Position numbers and translations under genes: made by a program
DNA from: Paralvinella palmiformis
Lineage: Eukaryota; Annelida; Polychaeta; Terebellida; Alvinellidae
Length of the DNA stretch: 64,000 nt
Reading direction: 5' to 3'
Assembly: GCA_025642065.1 (NCBI GenBank)
Contig: JAODUP010000217.1
Location: 67,001 to 131,000 of the forward strand
Part shown: one piece after another, positions 51,531 to 60,495 of the stretch
How positions within the stretch are numbered: position 1 is the stretch's first letter
How the letters are laid out: each line of letters opens with the position of its first letter
Notes under the pieces: model-generated
Database searches by the model: none
What the model was told of the DNA's origin: nothing
The model's input: the letters and a program-made list of their open reading frames with translations, nothing else

Positions 51531-54500
51531 ACGCACGCACACACACACACATTGAGAGAGATAGAGTATATCAGGCCACTTACTGCAATTAAATTTATTT
51601 ATCATTTGTAAGGCGTTTCATAACTCCAGTTGAATGTATAAAAACTTACCTATTCATCAGTTATTATTCTCAGTTATTCATTCATCCAACATACACCATA
51701 AGTTTTATTTATTTATTATCGTTATCTGAAGTGGTCATGCTGTGACTTGTGATGTTTTGACAGGATGTATATTTTGACTGATTATTTGTAAACAGTGGTT
51801 GTTGCTCATATTTTCACCTGACAATGCATTGTGTGTCAGGTTGTCTGAGTAAATGTTAGCCATGGAATATCACGAATATAGTAGTTCTTCACTGTTTATA
51901 CTCCATACTGGAAACTGCTAGATACAAAATTCTCTTTTGTATAGAAAATCCAACCGTAAATTAGTTAACAGTGCCCTTTTTTGCTTATAATTTGGAAAGA
52001 GCCCTGGGGAAAATGAAACAGGAAAACGGGGAACCTAAAAGAAATGGCGCTTGGAAGACTAGCACTGCATCAAATTTAAGGGGGGAAAATGGTATGGTGT
52101 GTATATTTTAAACAAGTTAATTAACTGTACTGCACATAACCAAATAGTTAAGTGATAGTTTACTTGAATAAATACTTGCGTGTGGTTTTACCATACAAAT
52201 AGACAAGGCCAAATTTTAATGTACAGTTATTTGGGAGGTTATTATGTGTGTTTGCAGATCATTAATTTGTCTTGTTATCTGATTTTAATTATGATCCAAT
52301 TATTATCAGTGTTATTTGGATGAGATTTGTTTAATTTTATAAAACAACATCATAAATATCACAACGGTTGAGATAGGGGAAAATAAATATTATAATAGAG
52401 TTCTTGTGTTTTATTGTAATACTATCTCAGTATTGGGTTTGCTACAGGCTGCTCTGTAGTTTATATCATATCTGTGTTTAAAATACATATCTTAGTGTTG
52501 CAGTCCACATTTTTTTGGAACAAGTTGCCGGCAAATATTAGAAATGCGTCGTCTCTTGGAAATTTTATGTCTCTTCTAAAAACACACCTATTTAAGGTCG
52601 CTTTCACAGATAAATAATTATTATCTTTTAAATCATTACAGGGTTTTTACAGACATTATTTGGGGTATTATTATATTACATATTATTTGTACAGCGCCTT
52701 TGAATGGCTCCTGCTAGTAAGGGCGCTTTATTAAATATACATTATTATTATTATATTATTATTATATCTCAATTTTATTAAATATTTAAATATTAAATAT
52801 TTAATAAAGTCTGGAACGTTAATTTGAAAACAAACCAGAACAGGTTTTCATTTAGAGGGCTTCTATAATTTTGACAGTGCAAGAAGAATACTTTTATTTT
52901 TGCTTTCATTGTTATATACATTGGAAGTGGACTTTTTTCTTCTAAATTGTCATAGAAATTCATTTAGTAGCAGTTTAGTTTGGGGGATCATTTTCATTTC
53001 CCAATCCTAGTTTCTCTCTATGATGTGTTACATGCATTCGTATTTCTTGTTATTTTGTTTTACCTGAGATCCTGTCATCGTGATGCTGTCTCATGTTTCA
53101 GCATCATACTGCTGTCGTTGGCAGCCCCCTCCCTTTCCGTCTTGTTTTACTTCATTCACCTGCCACTGCCAGGCAAGTCTACAGTACATTTACTTGAAAA
53201 AAACCCCTGTCTTGTCTCATTTGTGGCTACCATCAGGAAACCCAGGTGCTGCTGTGTTTTAGCTCAGTGTGAAACTTTATATGGCATTTAGAAACAGCCT
53301 GGTATCTGGATGTGTCATCATGTGATCTCATAAAGTATAATGATAAATGTCACCGTGGGCAGGGGAATAGGTGGCTCTTAGTATAATATCAAGGGTGGCA
53401 TCAATGTACTGAGCCTTGTGAGTCTGGTGTAGATGGAACTTCTGCTAAATTATGTAGTCGGTCACCTTATCATCAAATGTAGTTGTGTGACGTTAATAAT
53501 AGTGGTGGTGATGGTGGTAATAGTAGCAATAACAGTAGTAGTAGTAGTAGTAGTAGTAACTTAGTAGTAGTAGTAGAATTAAGATAAGTAGTAGTGATGA
53601 TGATTGATTGATTGATGATTGATGTTTTACGGTCATTTTTGTGCACAAGGTAGGCTAAATGGGCCCAGCGACTTCCAAAGGTAATGAGGCGAAGTCAAAG
53701 ACGAAACAACCTTCAAATACGCCCACGCCGTGATTCGAACACGGGTGGTAGTGATCTGTGGTCCAACACGCTACCGCTAGACCACGGAGGCGTAGTAGTA
53801 GTAGTAGCAGTAGTAATAGAATTAGTAGCAGTCATAGATCTGTAAGAAATCTTTTTTTTTATTTTCCTTAAGAACATAAAGAGTTACCCACCAATTACTC
53901 TTCCCCATTGTCTAACTTGTCCACACTGGGAGCCAAGTGGAAGTCGGTTGTTTAACTTAGTAACAATTAACTGGAGGTAGAATGTGTATTTTTAATACTT
54001 GTTGTTCTTATTTTGACCATTCTTAATGTTATGTATCCTTCTGTCCATAGGGAGTTATGCAAGTTGAACGGAAGTTAGGAGGACGCTTATTAGACAATCC
54101 TAAACAAATACTATTCCAGTACGGAGGTGGCAACTTGTGTATGACCATAGAGGAGTTGGATCCAGCGTGGAGGTGTAAATCTACAACTAATTATCAGGTA
54201 AATAATATGATGCCGGTAACAGGTGTTGAAAAAAACAAGCAAGGGGAACCTGACTCACCACTGGTTTTCTTAATTGCTTGCTTACCAAGGTATTATGCTA
54301 ACCACAGAGTAAAGTGGATTAAAATTAAAACTGAAACATTGGATTCCGTGTGCTTTTTCTTGGTTCTCTTCATATCAGTCGTGTCATAATCCAGTACGTG
54401 TGAATGTAGTGATAATTTGGCGTTATCGAACAAACCACAAACTGATTTGCTCCCAAAGTTGAGCTGGATGCGGTAGACTTAAGGGGTGTTGATATTTGTT

Positions 54501-54691
54501 ATCTCCTGTTGGCCAAGGACGTTAAACTAATCAAAATTACACACTTAATTTGTAGCAGTTAGCATGGCATATGGTTTGCTGGTAAAATCAACTTGAAGTG
54601 TGAACCTTTGGTAAACTTGTATCAAGTTACCATGGTGACAAATATTAAATTGTTCTGGCCTTGAGACTGGGTAGCAGATGACAGGTGACAG

Positions 54692-54728
<37 letters not shown>

Positions 54729-57700
54729 GGAATGGGAGAAGAGAGGGGGGGGATATCTTCTCAGGGACATACTTTCTGCTGTTGCATGAATCGCGATTAG
54801 TTTGGAAAAAGTATCAGTTATAACAGAGAGCCATTATATCCATAACAGTATAGCAGTTTACCCCAAACTAGTGGTGTCTTGTCACTGTTGGCACCATTAT
54901 CAGAGGTTAGTTCAGACTGAAGCGATTTGTTCAGGTGTGCCGTGCTTCTGTACTGCCATATCTACACCTGACAGCTGACTAGATAACAATACATAACCCT
55001 TGCAGCATGAAGGGAGTAGATTTACTGGAAACTGTTATCTACTGCCAGACATAAACCTTTTCTGCTAATGCTCTGTCCCTCAACTGAGATAAGGAAATGA
55101 TTTCGTGTGTGTATATATAGGGAGAGTCTGGCCTATTATAGATAGTTATAATGTACTGAATGACTGAATCGGTTGACACCCCTTTCTGTCAGGGCTTTTA
55201 TGCTGACGGATGGGGTAAGCAAGCAAAGCATTACCGAGGTCAAAGTTTACATACACAGTAGCCCGCTATCGCCGTAAAGGGGCTGTCTCACGGCTGTAAG
55301 CAACTGTTCGGTACTGTTGTATATTAAGTCAGACGCAGATAGTCACTTCATAGAAAGAAAACACTTCTATTTTGAAATTTTTCTTCTAACGTTTTAATGG
55401 TGTTTTGGGCATACTTTGTTCACTATGTGACGTCTACTGTTATGAAATATTTTACGAAAATGGCTAATAAATATAATATTTAATTGTAGCTGTTAGATTT
55501 GTGAGGTCTTAATTGATCTAGTTCTGCTTGACAAGGTTTTAGAACAATATGTAGGTAAGACATAATCTGACTAAATTCCGTGCACGTGTTTGTGTGTCCT
55601 GATGATAACTGACAGATTATGAAATAGAAACTTTTTGTTTTGCAATTATATGGTTTAAATTCAATATTATTTGTGTATATTGCGTGTCATGGGAACACAT
55701 GAGATGTATCCAGGTATTATATCCTTTACATTCCGGGCGTCCTTCTTAGTTTTATGCCTGTAATTAACTGGAATCTGATATAACACAGGCTTTGTAGGTT
55801 AAACCTGGAGGCATATCAGACTTCTGCCAAGCATCTCTGGAAGCTGGAGGTTCCAGCTTCCGTTTTCAAATGTGCTATTCCTCTTACGGCTTGGGTGTAG
55901 GTCGTGTGGGGGTGAACGTTACCTGTGATAGGTCTAAACGGTTTTAGAACTGCCTGCCATTCCATGATACACTCATATTTTATAAAAAGTATTCATTGAT
56001 AATGGCGTAAACTTTCTGACCTTCTCTCTGCTACCAGAAGGTCAATTGTTACATAAAATACCTCCTGACCAGTTGATGCGGCTGAAGTTGTTGTGAGCCA
56101 GAGTGTGGTGGGCTAGGGATGCCGGCCACATAAAAAGCATCTCTTCTCTTGGCATGTGTTTTCATTAGAAAGTGTAGTCTGGTCAGAACTGATGAACTTT
56201 ATACATCAGTCTCAATGTGGCTTGCCAGATCCAATTATATCTACTTCTTCCACCAGCATAAATGTCAATATACATCGAAGTCATTCTGCTTCCAACCGGT
56301 GTATGATCATGGCCTGAAATAGTTCTCTGTGACCTTAGTTATGGCATGTTAATAAATTGCAGGATAGCAGCTTATTATTTAACTATCCGTTGTCTATACT
56401 AATGTAATAATTTAGGGCACATACATTGGTAGGCAAAGAGAGTAAACTGATATGTTATTATAGTTCACTGTGTGTTTGTTTGTTTGTTTGTTTGTTTGTT
56501 TGTTTGTTTGTTTGTCTGCTTGCTGTCAACGTTTATGCTATAATATTGTTAGACTAAAATGTATTTTCTTGTTGCCATTAACTTACAGTGAAATGTTTCC
56601 TTTCAGGAGATACCATTTAGACATATATGGAGTGGTACACAGAATGGGTTACATTGCTCCTTTGCCTTGGAGCATGTTGATCGGACCCAGCAGACCTTAA
56701 GCTGTCATATCTGTGTCTTTCAGCCCAAGCTTCTGCAAAATCAACAAGTTTTGCAGATCAGCTGCAACCTCAAAGAGGTGAGATCAACAGTTTGCTTATT
56801 GGAATGAATTTGTAATGTAAAAAAATCCCATTGTTCTAGATTGTTCATGAATTTTCATTTTTATTGTTTACATACACATTAGTATAAATGTAAAATCATG
56901 CGAAATATACAACAACGGTAATGTACGTCCTATATGATGCAGTAGTTGTGGTATTATAAGCACCTACTAAATCAACATTTGATGCTGGGAAAGGATAGTA
57001 ATTAAATGGCAGATTATACCATACATCCCTGTAACTGATACCTTTCATCTCAGCCTCTTCATTCTTGTCTATGTGGCTGGTGGTTATGTGGCAGGACCTC
57101 ATGCAAACTGGTGGCATGCTAAAAATGTTAACGAATCCATGTATCCGAAATTCATCTTTTCTGTAACAGTCTACAATATGGAGATTGTAGCATAGCAGCT
57201 TAGCCTACTGACATTATACCGATCTCCTCTCTTTGGAGCACATTATTAATTGACTAGTGTGATAAATTGGTATTAGGCAGAACTAAATCAGATTGTCTAT
57301 TTCCGGCCACAAATTCAATAAGTCTGGTGTCTTATTTAGCTGTGTAACATGTTAGTGTTAATTAGTGATGCTGTTTAGTTAGTTGTTTGTGTGTGGTCAA
57401 CTTAAGAGATCACTTGAAACAGAAAACAACAGGCAGGCCAGTTACTGAGCACAAAGCTAACATAAATCGGACTACTAGGACGAACACATGTATTAATGTA
57501 AATTAATTAATCACATAGGATCTTGTTGCAAGGTAATTATTAATAAAAAATAGAAATACATAACTCAGTGTCTTATTCTCTGATAACATGGGTTTTTTGA
57601 AGGGCAAAGAATAGACTTGTCAAATGCATGTAAATGCATTATGTAGCATTCTTTAGCATTGTGCAGAGAACAAAGACCAGCCACTCTACCTGGTCGTCCT

Positions 57701-59301
57701 TATACTTGTTTGGACTTTTGAGGTTGTTTTTTGGCTTGCAGTGGACTAGTAATTTAGAGTTGAATAACATGAGCACCTGAAGCACCCCCTCTTTGTACCT
57801 GTTGAATGGCCTGTGTACATTTTGAAGCATTATGAAGTAATTATCTTATCTTGTCAGAGCTCATTCTCACAGCATGGAGTATATACCCCAGGGACACTAT
57901 TTTATAGCCTACACACAGTCATTGTGCACATTTCACGGTTATGTATGTCTTGTTGATGTTAAAGCTGGGGCCCTGGTGTAAACTGCCAATACAAGTTAGC
58001 ACATGAAGACTGACTTCAGTGTCTGATAAGTAGAGTAAGGGGCAGAAATTGTGTTTGTCCATCCTAATTGGCTAGTGCAATAGGAATGTGTTATTAAAGT
58101 AGATATTGTGGGGTTTTTGGTGACTATAATAGCAATCATTAGATATCAGTGGAGAGAAGTTGCATTGTCTGAATTTTCTTCCATCATTGCAAATTGATAG
58201 CACACCAATAAAATAACCACCAGACTGACTCCGAGCACAATGTCTTTGTCATGCTCTGCTGGCTAGCCAGGAAAAGCTTCCATGGAGTCTTCAGTTAAAA
58301 CTTATTTGCTATTATTTTTAAAATGTCATTTTGATGTGCTTCACTGCCTTTAATTTAGACACCCGGCAGCAGATGTTTAGGGACATCGGGTGAAGCTAAA
58401 TGAAAGAGTACACCTGGGGCTTTACACCTGGACACTACTTTTATCAACACAAATTACCAGTTGGTTGTCTGTGTCATCACACTGTTAGTGTTTACTCACT
58501 ACTGGTCACTTAATGTTATGTAGCCTACGGCTGTCACCATCATTAGGACCGATTTTTGTCCACCTGGGTTAGCAGGCGAAATAAATCTTTGTTTATAGCT
58601 AGTATTTAATCATTTAAAAACAGATATGTTAAATAATATTTTCTTTGATTACACGTAGAAATTACCAGCTAGTCCAGCACATCTTGTGCCCAAGAACATG
58701 AGACAAAGAAACTCAACCGTAATAAGTTCAGGGTGTAACTCAATGGTTACGCTAGAACAGCCTCAAAACGTTTTCAGGTAAGCAGTTAACAGAAATAGTA
58801 TGGTTACATTATGATTTAAAGCATTACGCTCCTAATCAATGTGACGCCTGCCTGTTTGAACTAAACCGTAAATGTAATATTTCGTTTGGTAGGTTGTCGC
58901 CAGAGATTCGTATACATTTATGTCAGATTCTTGATCCACCAAATAGTCGATGTAATGATTGGAGAATGCTAGCACAAAGACTCAGTGTTGACAGGTAATC
59001 CACTTTAATTGGACTGTTATACAAACAGATTTGTTTGTTTAAAGACAATTTATGCTGATTTACTAGTAGCTAATTATTCAACTTATTTTGTGTTGTGATG
59101 TGAAGTGTGTGTTGTCTTTTTACTTTAAGGTACATTAATTACTTTGCCACAAAGAAGAGTCCCACAGAACACATTCTAGATTTGTGGGAGGCTAGACATC
59201 GTGAGAAATCTGCCATAACTGATCTTATGAACTCGTTACGTGTGATGGGACGGATGGATGCTGCCGCTGTTATAGAGAAGGACCTGGGAGCGTGGTTGTA
59301 G
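14369..59301 (+). CDS. unc5: UNC5-type netrin receptor, 18 coding exons, 978 aa
   Basis: Single-pass receptor for netrins, known in animals for repulsive axon guidance and dependence-receptor signalling. Joined exons: 14369-14462, 16610-17011, 22905-23008, 27077-27257, 31472-31639, 35364-35525, 38627-38674, 46223-46372, 46700-46735, 46982-47356, 47465-47566, 49794-49960, 50157-50393, 54051-54197, 56607-56777, 58659-58777, 58893-58994, 59130-59301. All junctions are GT-AG, phases agree and the length divides by three. Approximate residues: signal peptide 1-28, Ig1 45-165, Ig2 166-260, TSP1 261-316 and 317-370, linker 371-397, membrane helix 398-420 then RRKK, cytoplasmic linker to 554, ZU5 555-690, UPA 690-850, death domain 888-978. 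The start at 14369 has A at -3 and G at +4; in-frame ATGs at 14348 and 14381 have poorer context. Vertebrate UNC5 proteins are about 840-950 residues. Paralogue assignment (A-D) is not meaningful outside vertebrates. Confidence 0.96.
14463..16609 (+). other. Intron 1
   Basis: 2,147 bp between the signal-peptide exon and the first Ig exon, ending in a polypyrimidine tract and TTTTTTCAG. No repeat or additional exon is evident. Small ORFs at 15080-15570 lie on both strands and have no family match. Confidence 0.8.
16610..17011 (+). CDS. unc5: unc5 exon 2: first Ig domain
   Basis: Residues 32-165, phase 1 at both ends. The Ig1 domain carries the four-cysteine pattern of UNC5 family members: C74, C86 (HFRCVGQW), C138 and C140 (YWCECLA). 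The segment from PAFQIHFRC onward resembles the netrin-binding first Ig of vertebrate UNC5. The donor TGTAAGT is strong. Confidence 0.95.
17012..22904 (+). other. Intron 2
   Basis: 5,893 bp containing a (TA)31 microsatellite at 19319-19380, a run of GATT tetranucleotides at about 18279-18300, CACT-type repeats at about 19541-19585 and a GC-richer block at about 20160-20400. It also holds a 142-codon ORF at 21944-22372 with no recognised domain. I see no further UNC5 exon. Confidence 0.75.
19319..19380. repeat. (TA)31 microsatellite
   Basis: Pure TA run of 62 bp in intron 2. It produces spurious Tyr-Ile open frames on both strands. Confidence 0.95.
22905..23008 (+). CDS. unc5: unc5 exon 3: start of second Ig domain
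   Basis: Residues 166-200. It begins [10 protein letters not shown], matching the conserved Ig1-Ig2 junction of UNC5 proteins, and contains the first Ig2 cysteine C190 (LQCLPPTG). It ends in phase 0 at CAG/GTTTGT. Confidence 0.93.
23009..27076 (+). other. Intron 3
   Basis: 4,068 bp. Between about 24640 and 25060 the composition is GC-richer and less repetitive than elsewhere in the intron. An imperfect inverted repeat lies at 26972-27000, just before exon 4. No exon or mobile element was recognised. Confidence 0.7.
27077..27257 (+). CDS. unc5: unc5 exon 4: second Ig domain
   Basis: Residues 201-260. It holds the Ig2 core: VFWIKDG with the invariant tryptophan, then [10 protein letters not shown] with C241 pairing to C190. 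NYT at 238-240 is a possible N-glycosylation site. It ends in phase 1 at TATG/GTAAGT. Confidence 0.95.
27258..31471 (+). other. Intron 4
   Basis: 4,214 bp of mostly single-copy AT-rich DNA with a G-rich patch near 27850-27935 and short GT/GCGT repeats at about 30155-30183. ORFs at 28520-28782, 29563-29799 and 30829-31225 occur on both strands without family resemblance. No exon was recognised. Confidence 0.7.
31472..31639 (+). CDS. unc5: unc5 exon 5: first TSP1 repeat
   Basis: Residues 261-316, phase 1 at both ends. It begins [14 protein letters not shown] and has [17 protein letters not shown] and CTNVC, the thrombospondin type-1 pattern. The WSTW motif is a typical C-mannosylation context. 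One domain is encoded by one exon. Confidence 0.97.
32285..32330. repeat. (AT)23 microsatellite
   Basis: Pure AT run; a second AT run lies about 30 bp upstream at 32233-32252. Confidence 0.92.
34483..34538. repeat. (TG)28 microsatellite
   Basis: Pure TG run of 56 bp in intron 5. Confidence 0.95.
35364..35525 (+). CDS. unc5: unc5 exon 6: second TSP1 repeat
   Basis: Residues 317-370, phase 1 at both ends. It begins [14 protein letters not shown] and continues [14 protein letters not shown] and [15 protein letters not shown] is a possible N-glycosylation site. Vertebrate UNC5 has the same order of two repeats followed by a membrane helix. Confidence 0.97.
35676..35711. repeat. (AT)18 microsatellite
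   Basis: Pure AT run shortly after exon 6. Confidence 0.93.
36877..37032 (-). mobile_element. tRNA-derived SINE, family 1, copy B (head truncated)
   Basis: On the plus strand it reads TTGATGTTTTACGGCCACTT, then GTGCACA, GGTAAGCTAAATGGGC, a body with CCTCCAAAGGTGATGAAGCG, and GATTCGAACTC, the complement of the B box. Similarity to the full copy at 53.6 kb stops shortly after GATCTGTG, so the 5' half of the tRNA head is missing. The tail side has a short GATGGTGATT run. Confidence 0.8.
38627..38674 (+). CDS. unc5: unc5 exon 7: 48-nt juxtamembrane exon
   Basis: Encodes [16 protein letters not shown] (residues 371-386), an acidic extracellular linker between the second TSP1 repeat and the membrane helix. 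The acceptor is TTTCAG and the donor GTAAGT, both strong; phase is 1-1 and the length is a multiple of three. Skipping it joins exon 6 to exon 8 in frame, so it is a candidate cassette exon. It is assigned from splice sites, frame and position only. Confidence 0.75.
39327..39372. repeat. (AT)23 microsatellite
   Basis: Pure AT run in intron 7. Confidence 0.93.
41310..41362. repeat. (AT)n microsatellite
   Basis: About 52 bp of pure AT in intron 7. Confidence 0.93.
44767..44816. repeat. (GT)25 microsatellite
   Basis: Pure GT run in intron 7. Confidence 0.93.
46223..46372 (+). CDS. unc5: unc5 exon 8: transmembrane segment
   Basis: Residues 387-436, phase 1-1. The hydrophobic span [20 protein letters not shown] is followed by the stop-transfer RRKK at 421-424. 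The preceding NVAMYVGL resembles the DVALYVGL entry to the helix in vertebrate UNC5. The acceptor is CAGTAG, a NAGNAG pair, so the exon may begin at 46223 or 46226 with a one-residue difference. The donor is GCAG/GTGTGT. Confidence 0.92.
46373..46699 (+). other. Intron 8
   Basis: 327 bp, AT-rich, with no feature other than splice signals. Confidence 0.85.
46700..46735 (+). CDS. unc5: unc5 exon 9: 36-nt microexon
   Basis: Encodes [12 protein letters not shown] (residues 437-448) in the cytoplasmic juxtamembrane linker. The acceptor ATTCAG and donor GTGAGT are good; phase 1-1 and 12 codons make it skippable in frame. The product is lysine-rich and charged, consistent with a surface linker. Its reality rests on splice sites and frame; transcript data would decide. 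Confidence 0.7.
46771..46826. repeat. (CA)28 microsatellite in intron 9
   Basis: A pure 56-bp CA run that starts 35 bp after the exon 9 donor and fills almost a quarter of the 246-bp intron 9. Confidence 0.95.
46982..47356 (+). CDS. unc5: unc5 exon 10: cytoplasmic linker and start of ZU5
   Basis: Residues 449-573, phase 1-1. The linker begins [18 protein letters not shown], which resembles the TIQPDLSTTTTTY segment of vertebrate UNC5. A Ser/Asn-rich low-complexity stretch follows, and [16 protein letters not shown] opens the ZU5 domain. There is no DxxD caspase-type motif between the membrane helix and ZU5. The frame's TAG lies just past the donor. Confidence 0.94.
47465..47566 (+). CDS. unc5: unc5 exon 11: ZU5 core
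   Basis: Residues 574-607, phase 1-1. [20 protein letters not shown] matches the ZU5 signature, corresponding to GISLLIPPDAIPRGKIYEIY in vertebrate UNC5. SRDDKDRP forms a charged loop. The preceding 108-bp intron 10 is very short. Confidence 0.95.
47567..49793 (+). other. Intron 11
   Basis: 2,227 bp. It begins with a (GTGTT)n and related pentanucleotide tract at about 47622-47675; the rest is single-copy AT-rich DNA without a recognised exon. Confidence 0.75.
47622..47675. repeat. Degenerate (GTGTT/GTGAT)n pentanucleotide repeat
   Basis: GTGTGATGTGGTGTGGTGTG followed by GTGTT units and GTGAT units, about 55 bp downstream of exon 11. Confidence 0.85.
49794..49960 (+). CDS. unc5: unc5 exon 12: ZU5 continued
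   Basis: Residues 608-663. [20 protein letters not shown] aligns with the QTLLSPIVSCGPPG region of vertebrate UNC5. KPVILSFQH and the WVLTIY strand follow. It ends in phase 0 at TGGCAG/GTTAGT. Confidence 0.95.
50157..50393 (+). CDS. unc5: unc5 exon 13: end of ZU5, start of UPA
   Basis: Residues 664-742, phase 0-0. [17 protein letters not shown] and KLAAFAP correspond to the FTEQLGRFALVGE and KLLLFAP segments of the family. [15 protein letters not shown] matches NIRVYCLHDTHDAL. The preceding intron 12 is only 196 bp. Confidence 0.96.
51477..51552. repeat. (CA)n microsatellite with CG interruptions
   Basis: CA and CG alternating tract in intron 13. Confidence 0.88.
52495..52790 (+). mobile_element. 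LINE (non-LTR retrotransposon) 3' fragment
   Basis: The frame ending with TAA at 52615-52617 reads [19 protein letters not shown], then [11 protein letters not shown]. This is the typical C-terminal end of a CR1/L2/Rex1-like reverse-transcriptase ORF (FWNxLPxxIRxAxSLxxFKxxLKTHLF). A short 3' UTR follows, containing AGCGCCTT at 52693-52700 and AAGGGCGCTT at 52719-52728, able to form the conserved 3' stem, and the element ends in an (ATT)n tail. Only the last 35-40 codons remain, a 5'-truncated dead copy. Confidence 0.82.
53516..53594. repeat. (TAG)n microsatellite
   Basis: Imperfect TAG/TGG trinucleotide DNA that resumes at 53793 after the SINE insertion. Confidence 0.88.
53596..53792 (-). 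mobile_element. tRNA-derived SINE, family 1, copy C (full length)
   Basis: The best copy in the window. On the minus strand it starts GCCTCCGTGGTCTAGCGGTA (acceptor stem and A box) and continues GCGTGTTGGACCACAGATC. The B box lies in GTGTTCGAATCACGG and is followed by CGTGGGCG, which pairs partly with the 5' end as a tRNA acceptor stem. The body includes GGGCCCATTTAGCCTACC and TTGTGCACAAAAATGACCG. The tail is ATCA/ATCAATCA simple repeat. TAG repeats flank both sides. Confidence 0.88.
54051..54197 (+). CDS. unc5: unc5 exon 14: UPA domain
   Basis: Residues 743-791, phase 0-0. [19 protein letters not shown] corresponds to VVQLEKQLGGQLIQEPRVL, and [16 protein letters not shown] to LRLSIHDVPSSLWKSK of vertebrate UNC5. 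Confidence 0.96.
54693..54726. repeat. (AC)17 microsatellite
   Basis: Pure AC run in intron 14. Confidence 0.9.
56474..56514. repeat. (TTTG)10 tetranucleotide repeat
   Basis: TTTG units in the plus orientation, ending 92 bp before the exon 15 acceptor. Confidence 0.92.
56607..56777 (+). CDS. unc5: unc5 exon 15: UPA domain, second half
   Basis: Residues 792-848, phase 0-0. [20 protein letters not shown] is very close to EIPFYHIWNGTQRYLHCTFT of vertebrate UNC5. CHICVFQ and the QVLQIS strand follow. Confidence 0.97.
56778..58658 (+). other. Intron 15
   Basis: 1,881 bp of AT-rich single-copy DNA. No repeat, RNA gene or exon was recognised. Confidence 0.75.
58659..58777 (+). CDS. unc5: unc5 exon 16: UPA to death-domain linker
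   Basis: Residues 849-887 plus two bases. It begins [16 protein letters not shown] and is polar and Ser/Asn-rich, consistent with a flexible linker before the death domain. It ends in phase 2 at TTCAG/GTAAGC. It is the least conserved of the C-terminal exons; the assignment rests on frame and short flanking introns. Confidence 0.88.
58893..58994 (+). CDS. unc5: unc5 exon 17: death domain, first half
   Basis: Residues 888-921. [17 protein letters not shown] and [13 protein letters not shown] match IRQKIISSLDPP and DWRTLAQKLHLD of the UNC5 death domain. Phase 2-2; the preceding intron 16 is 115 bp. Confidence 0.97.
59130..59301 (+). CDS. unc5: unc5 exon 18: death domain, C-terminus and stop
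   Basis: Residues 922-978 and TAG at 59299-59301. [20 protein letters not shown] matches HLSFFASKPSPTAMILNLWE of vertebrate UNC5, and the protein ends KDLGAWL. The preceding intron 17 is 135 bp. Confidence 0.97.
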
Positions 59302-60010
59302 GATTACATGGTCTGGTCCATCTTATCAGCATCAAATTCTCCATCTCTGTCACCTAGTATGTAAACCGGCTAACCTTGGTAAACATACATACATTTGCCA
59401 GGCGAGTTGGATTACAAAACATGAATGACAGTCCGCAGCTGGATGTTGAACATCTTGAATAGGATGAGATGAAGATTGATATCCAGCAAAAGGTCACAAG
59501 GCAGATAAACACATCGCTAGGAAGGACAATCATAGCATGGATATCTGTTTAGGATGAACATTTGGTCCACATTGACTTATGAAATTGTGATATTAGAGCT
59601 GGTACTGGTACTGGCTCAGCTAGTGAACACACTATGGTGGCATCATTATATGGCCTGGACATGGGCCATGTGTCAACGTTATACACCAGCCAAATTATGC
59701 TATACTCCTATGTTCGGTGTGAAGACTGTAGATAGTGGTAATCAGTGTGACAGTGCTGATGATGACAATGATGATGATGATGATGATGATGGTGATTGAT
59801 CAAATATGGGTATCATGTGATCATCTCTGGCTAAACTGCTGCTTGCCATCAGATACTCAGTGATGTGGAACCTGGTCAACATTGTCTGGTAGTGTTGTTG
59901 TTCTGCTGCTGCCGCTGCTGCTGCTGTTGTGAACTTGTTAATTTTATCTCATTTAATTGTCCCTCTTCTCCTCATTGCCATTAATAAAACAGGCATTTCA
60001 GTTTTATTTT
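59302..60010 (+). other. unc5 3' UTR (probable)
   Basis: About 700 bp from the stop to the first good polyadenylation signal. It contains a (GAT)n tract at about 59757-59795 and CTG repeats at about 59908-59930. The open frame that reads through the GAT tract gives an Asp run and is not a gene. Confidence 0.6.
59983..59988 (+). terminator. AATAAA polyadenylation signal
   Basis: Canonical AATAAA about 680 nt after the UNC5 stop, followed from about 60001 by a T/GT-rich stretch (GTTTTATTTTGTG) suitable as downstream element. It is the most likely cleavage site for the UNC5 transcript. Confidence 0.6.
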
Positions 60011-60467
60011 GTGTAAATATTTTTATTTTATGTTCACTGATGTGCGGCCTGTGGTGCTTATCACATTTTTTCTCTCTAACTTATTCCTTTCTTTGATCAA
60101 AACAATTTTGGTTAAATGTTCCATTTCTCTAACTGATGATGATTGTGATTGATTTGCGTGCCTGTCAAATAAGGTTTTTTTCAGTGTCCAACTTTCAGAG
60201 AGATTAACCTCCATAATGCTAGTCAGTATCTCTGTGTGGTTGCACTGATGTGCATGCATGCATACATGTGCACCCATATGTGCACACACACTCTCTCACA
60301 CACACACACATACAGAAGAGAGAGAGAGGGAGAGAGGGAGGGAGCGTGAGAGATAGATCTGGTGTCAATGATAAAATTTGTATCTGAACCAAGGGAATAG
60401 AGAATTGTGGTTATATGCCAGAGGCAACAATGGAGATTGTCCTATGGATATATATCAGGTTGAAGGA

Positions 60468-60495
60468 CGCGCGCGCGCGCGCACACACACACACA
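60468..60495. repeat. (CG)n(CA)n alternating tract
   Basis: CG dinucleotides pass into CA dinucleotides, giving about 28 bp of alternating purine-pyrimidine sequence. Confidence 0.88.

Larger units (their letters stand above)
50394..54050 (+). other. Intron 13
   Basis: 3,657 bp. It contains a CA-rich tract at about 51477-51552, a LINE 3' fragment at about 52495-52790, (TAG)n DNA at about 53516-53594 and 53793-53815, and a full-length SINE at 53596-53792 inserted in that TAG repeat. Confidence 0.8.
54198..56606 (+). other. Intron 14
   Basis: 2,409 bp with (AC)n at 54693-54726 followed by a G-rich patch to about 54750, and (TTTG)n at about 56474-56514 some 90 bp before exon 15. No mobile element or exon was recognised. 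Confidence 0.75.

Noticed and set aside
59554..59799. 81-codon ORF with an Asp run after the UNC5 stop
   Set aside because: It lies in the 3' UTR and the Asp run comes from (GAT)n.
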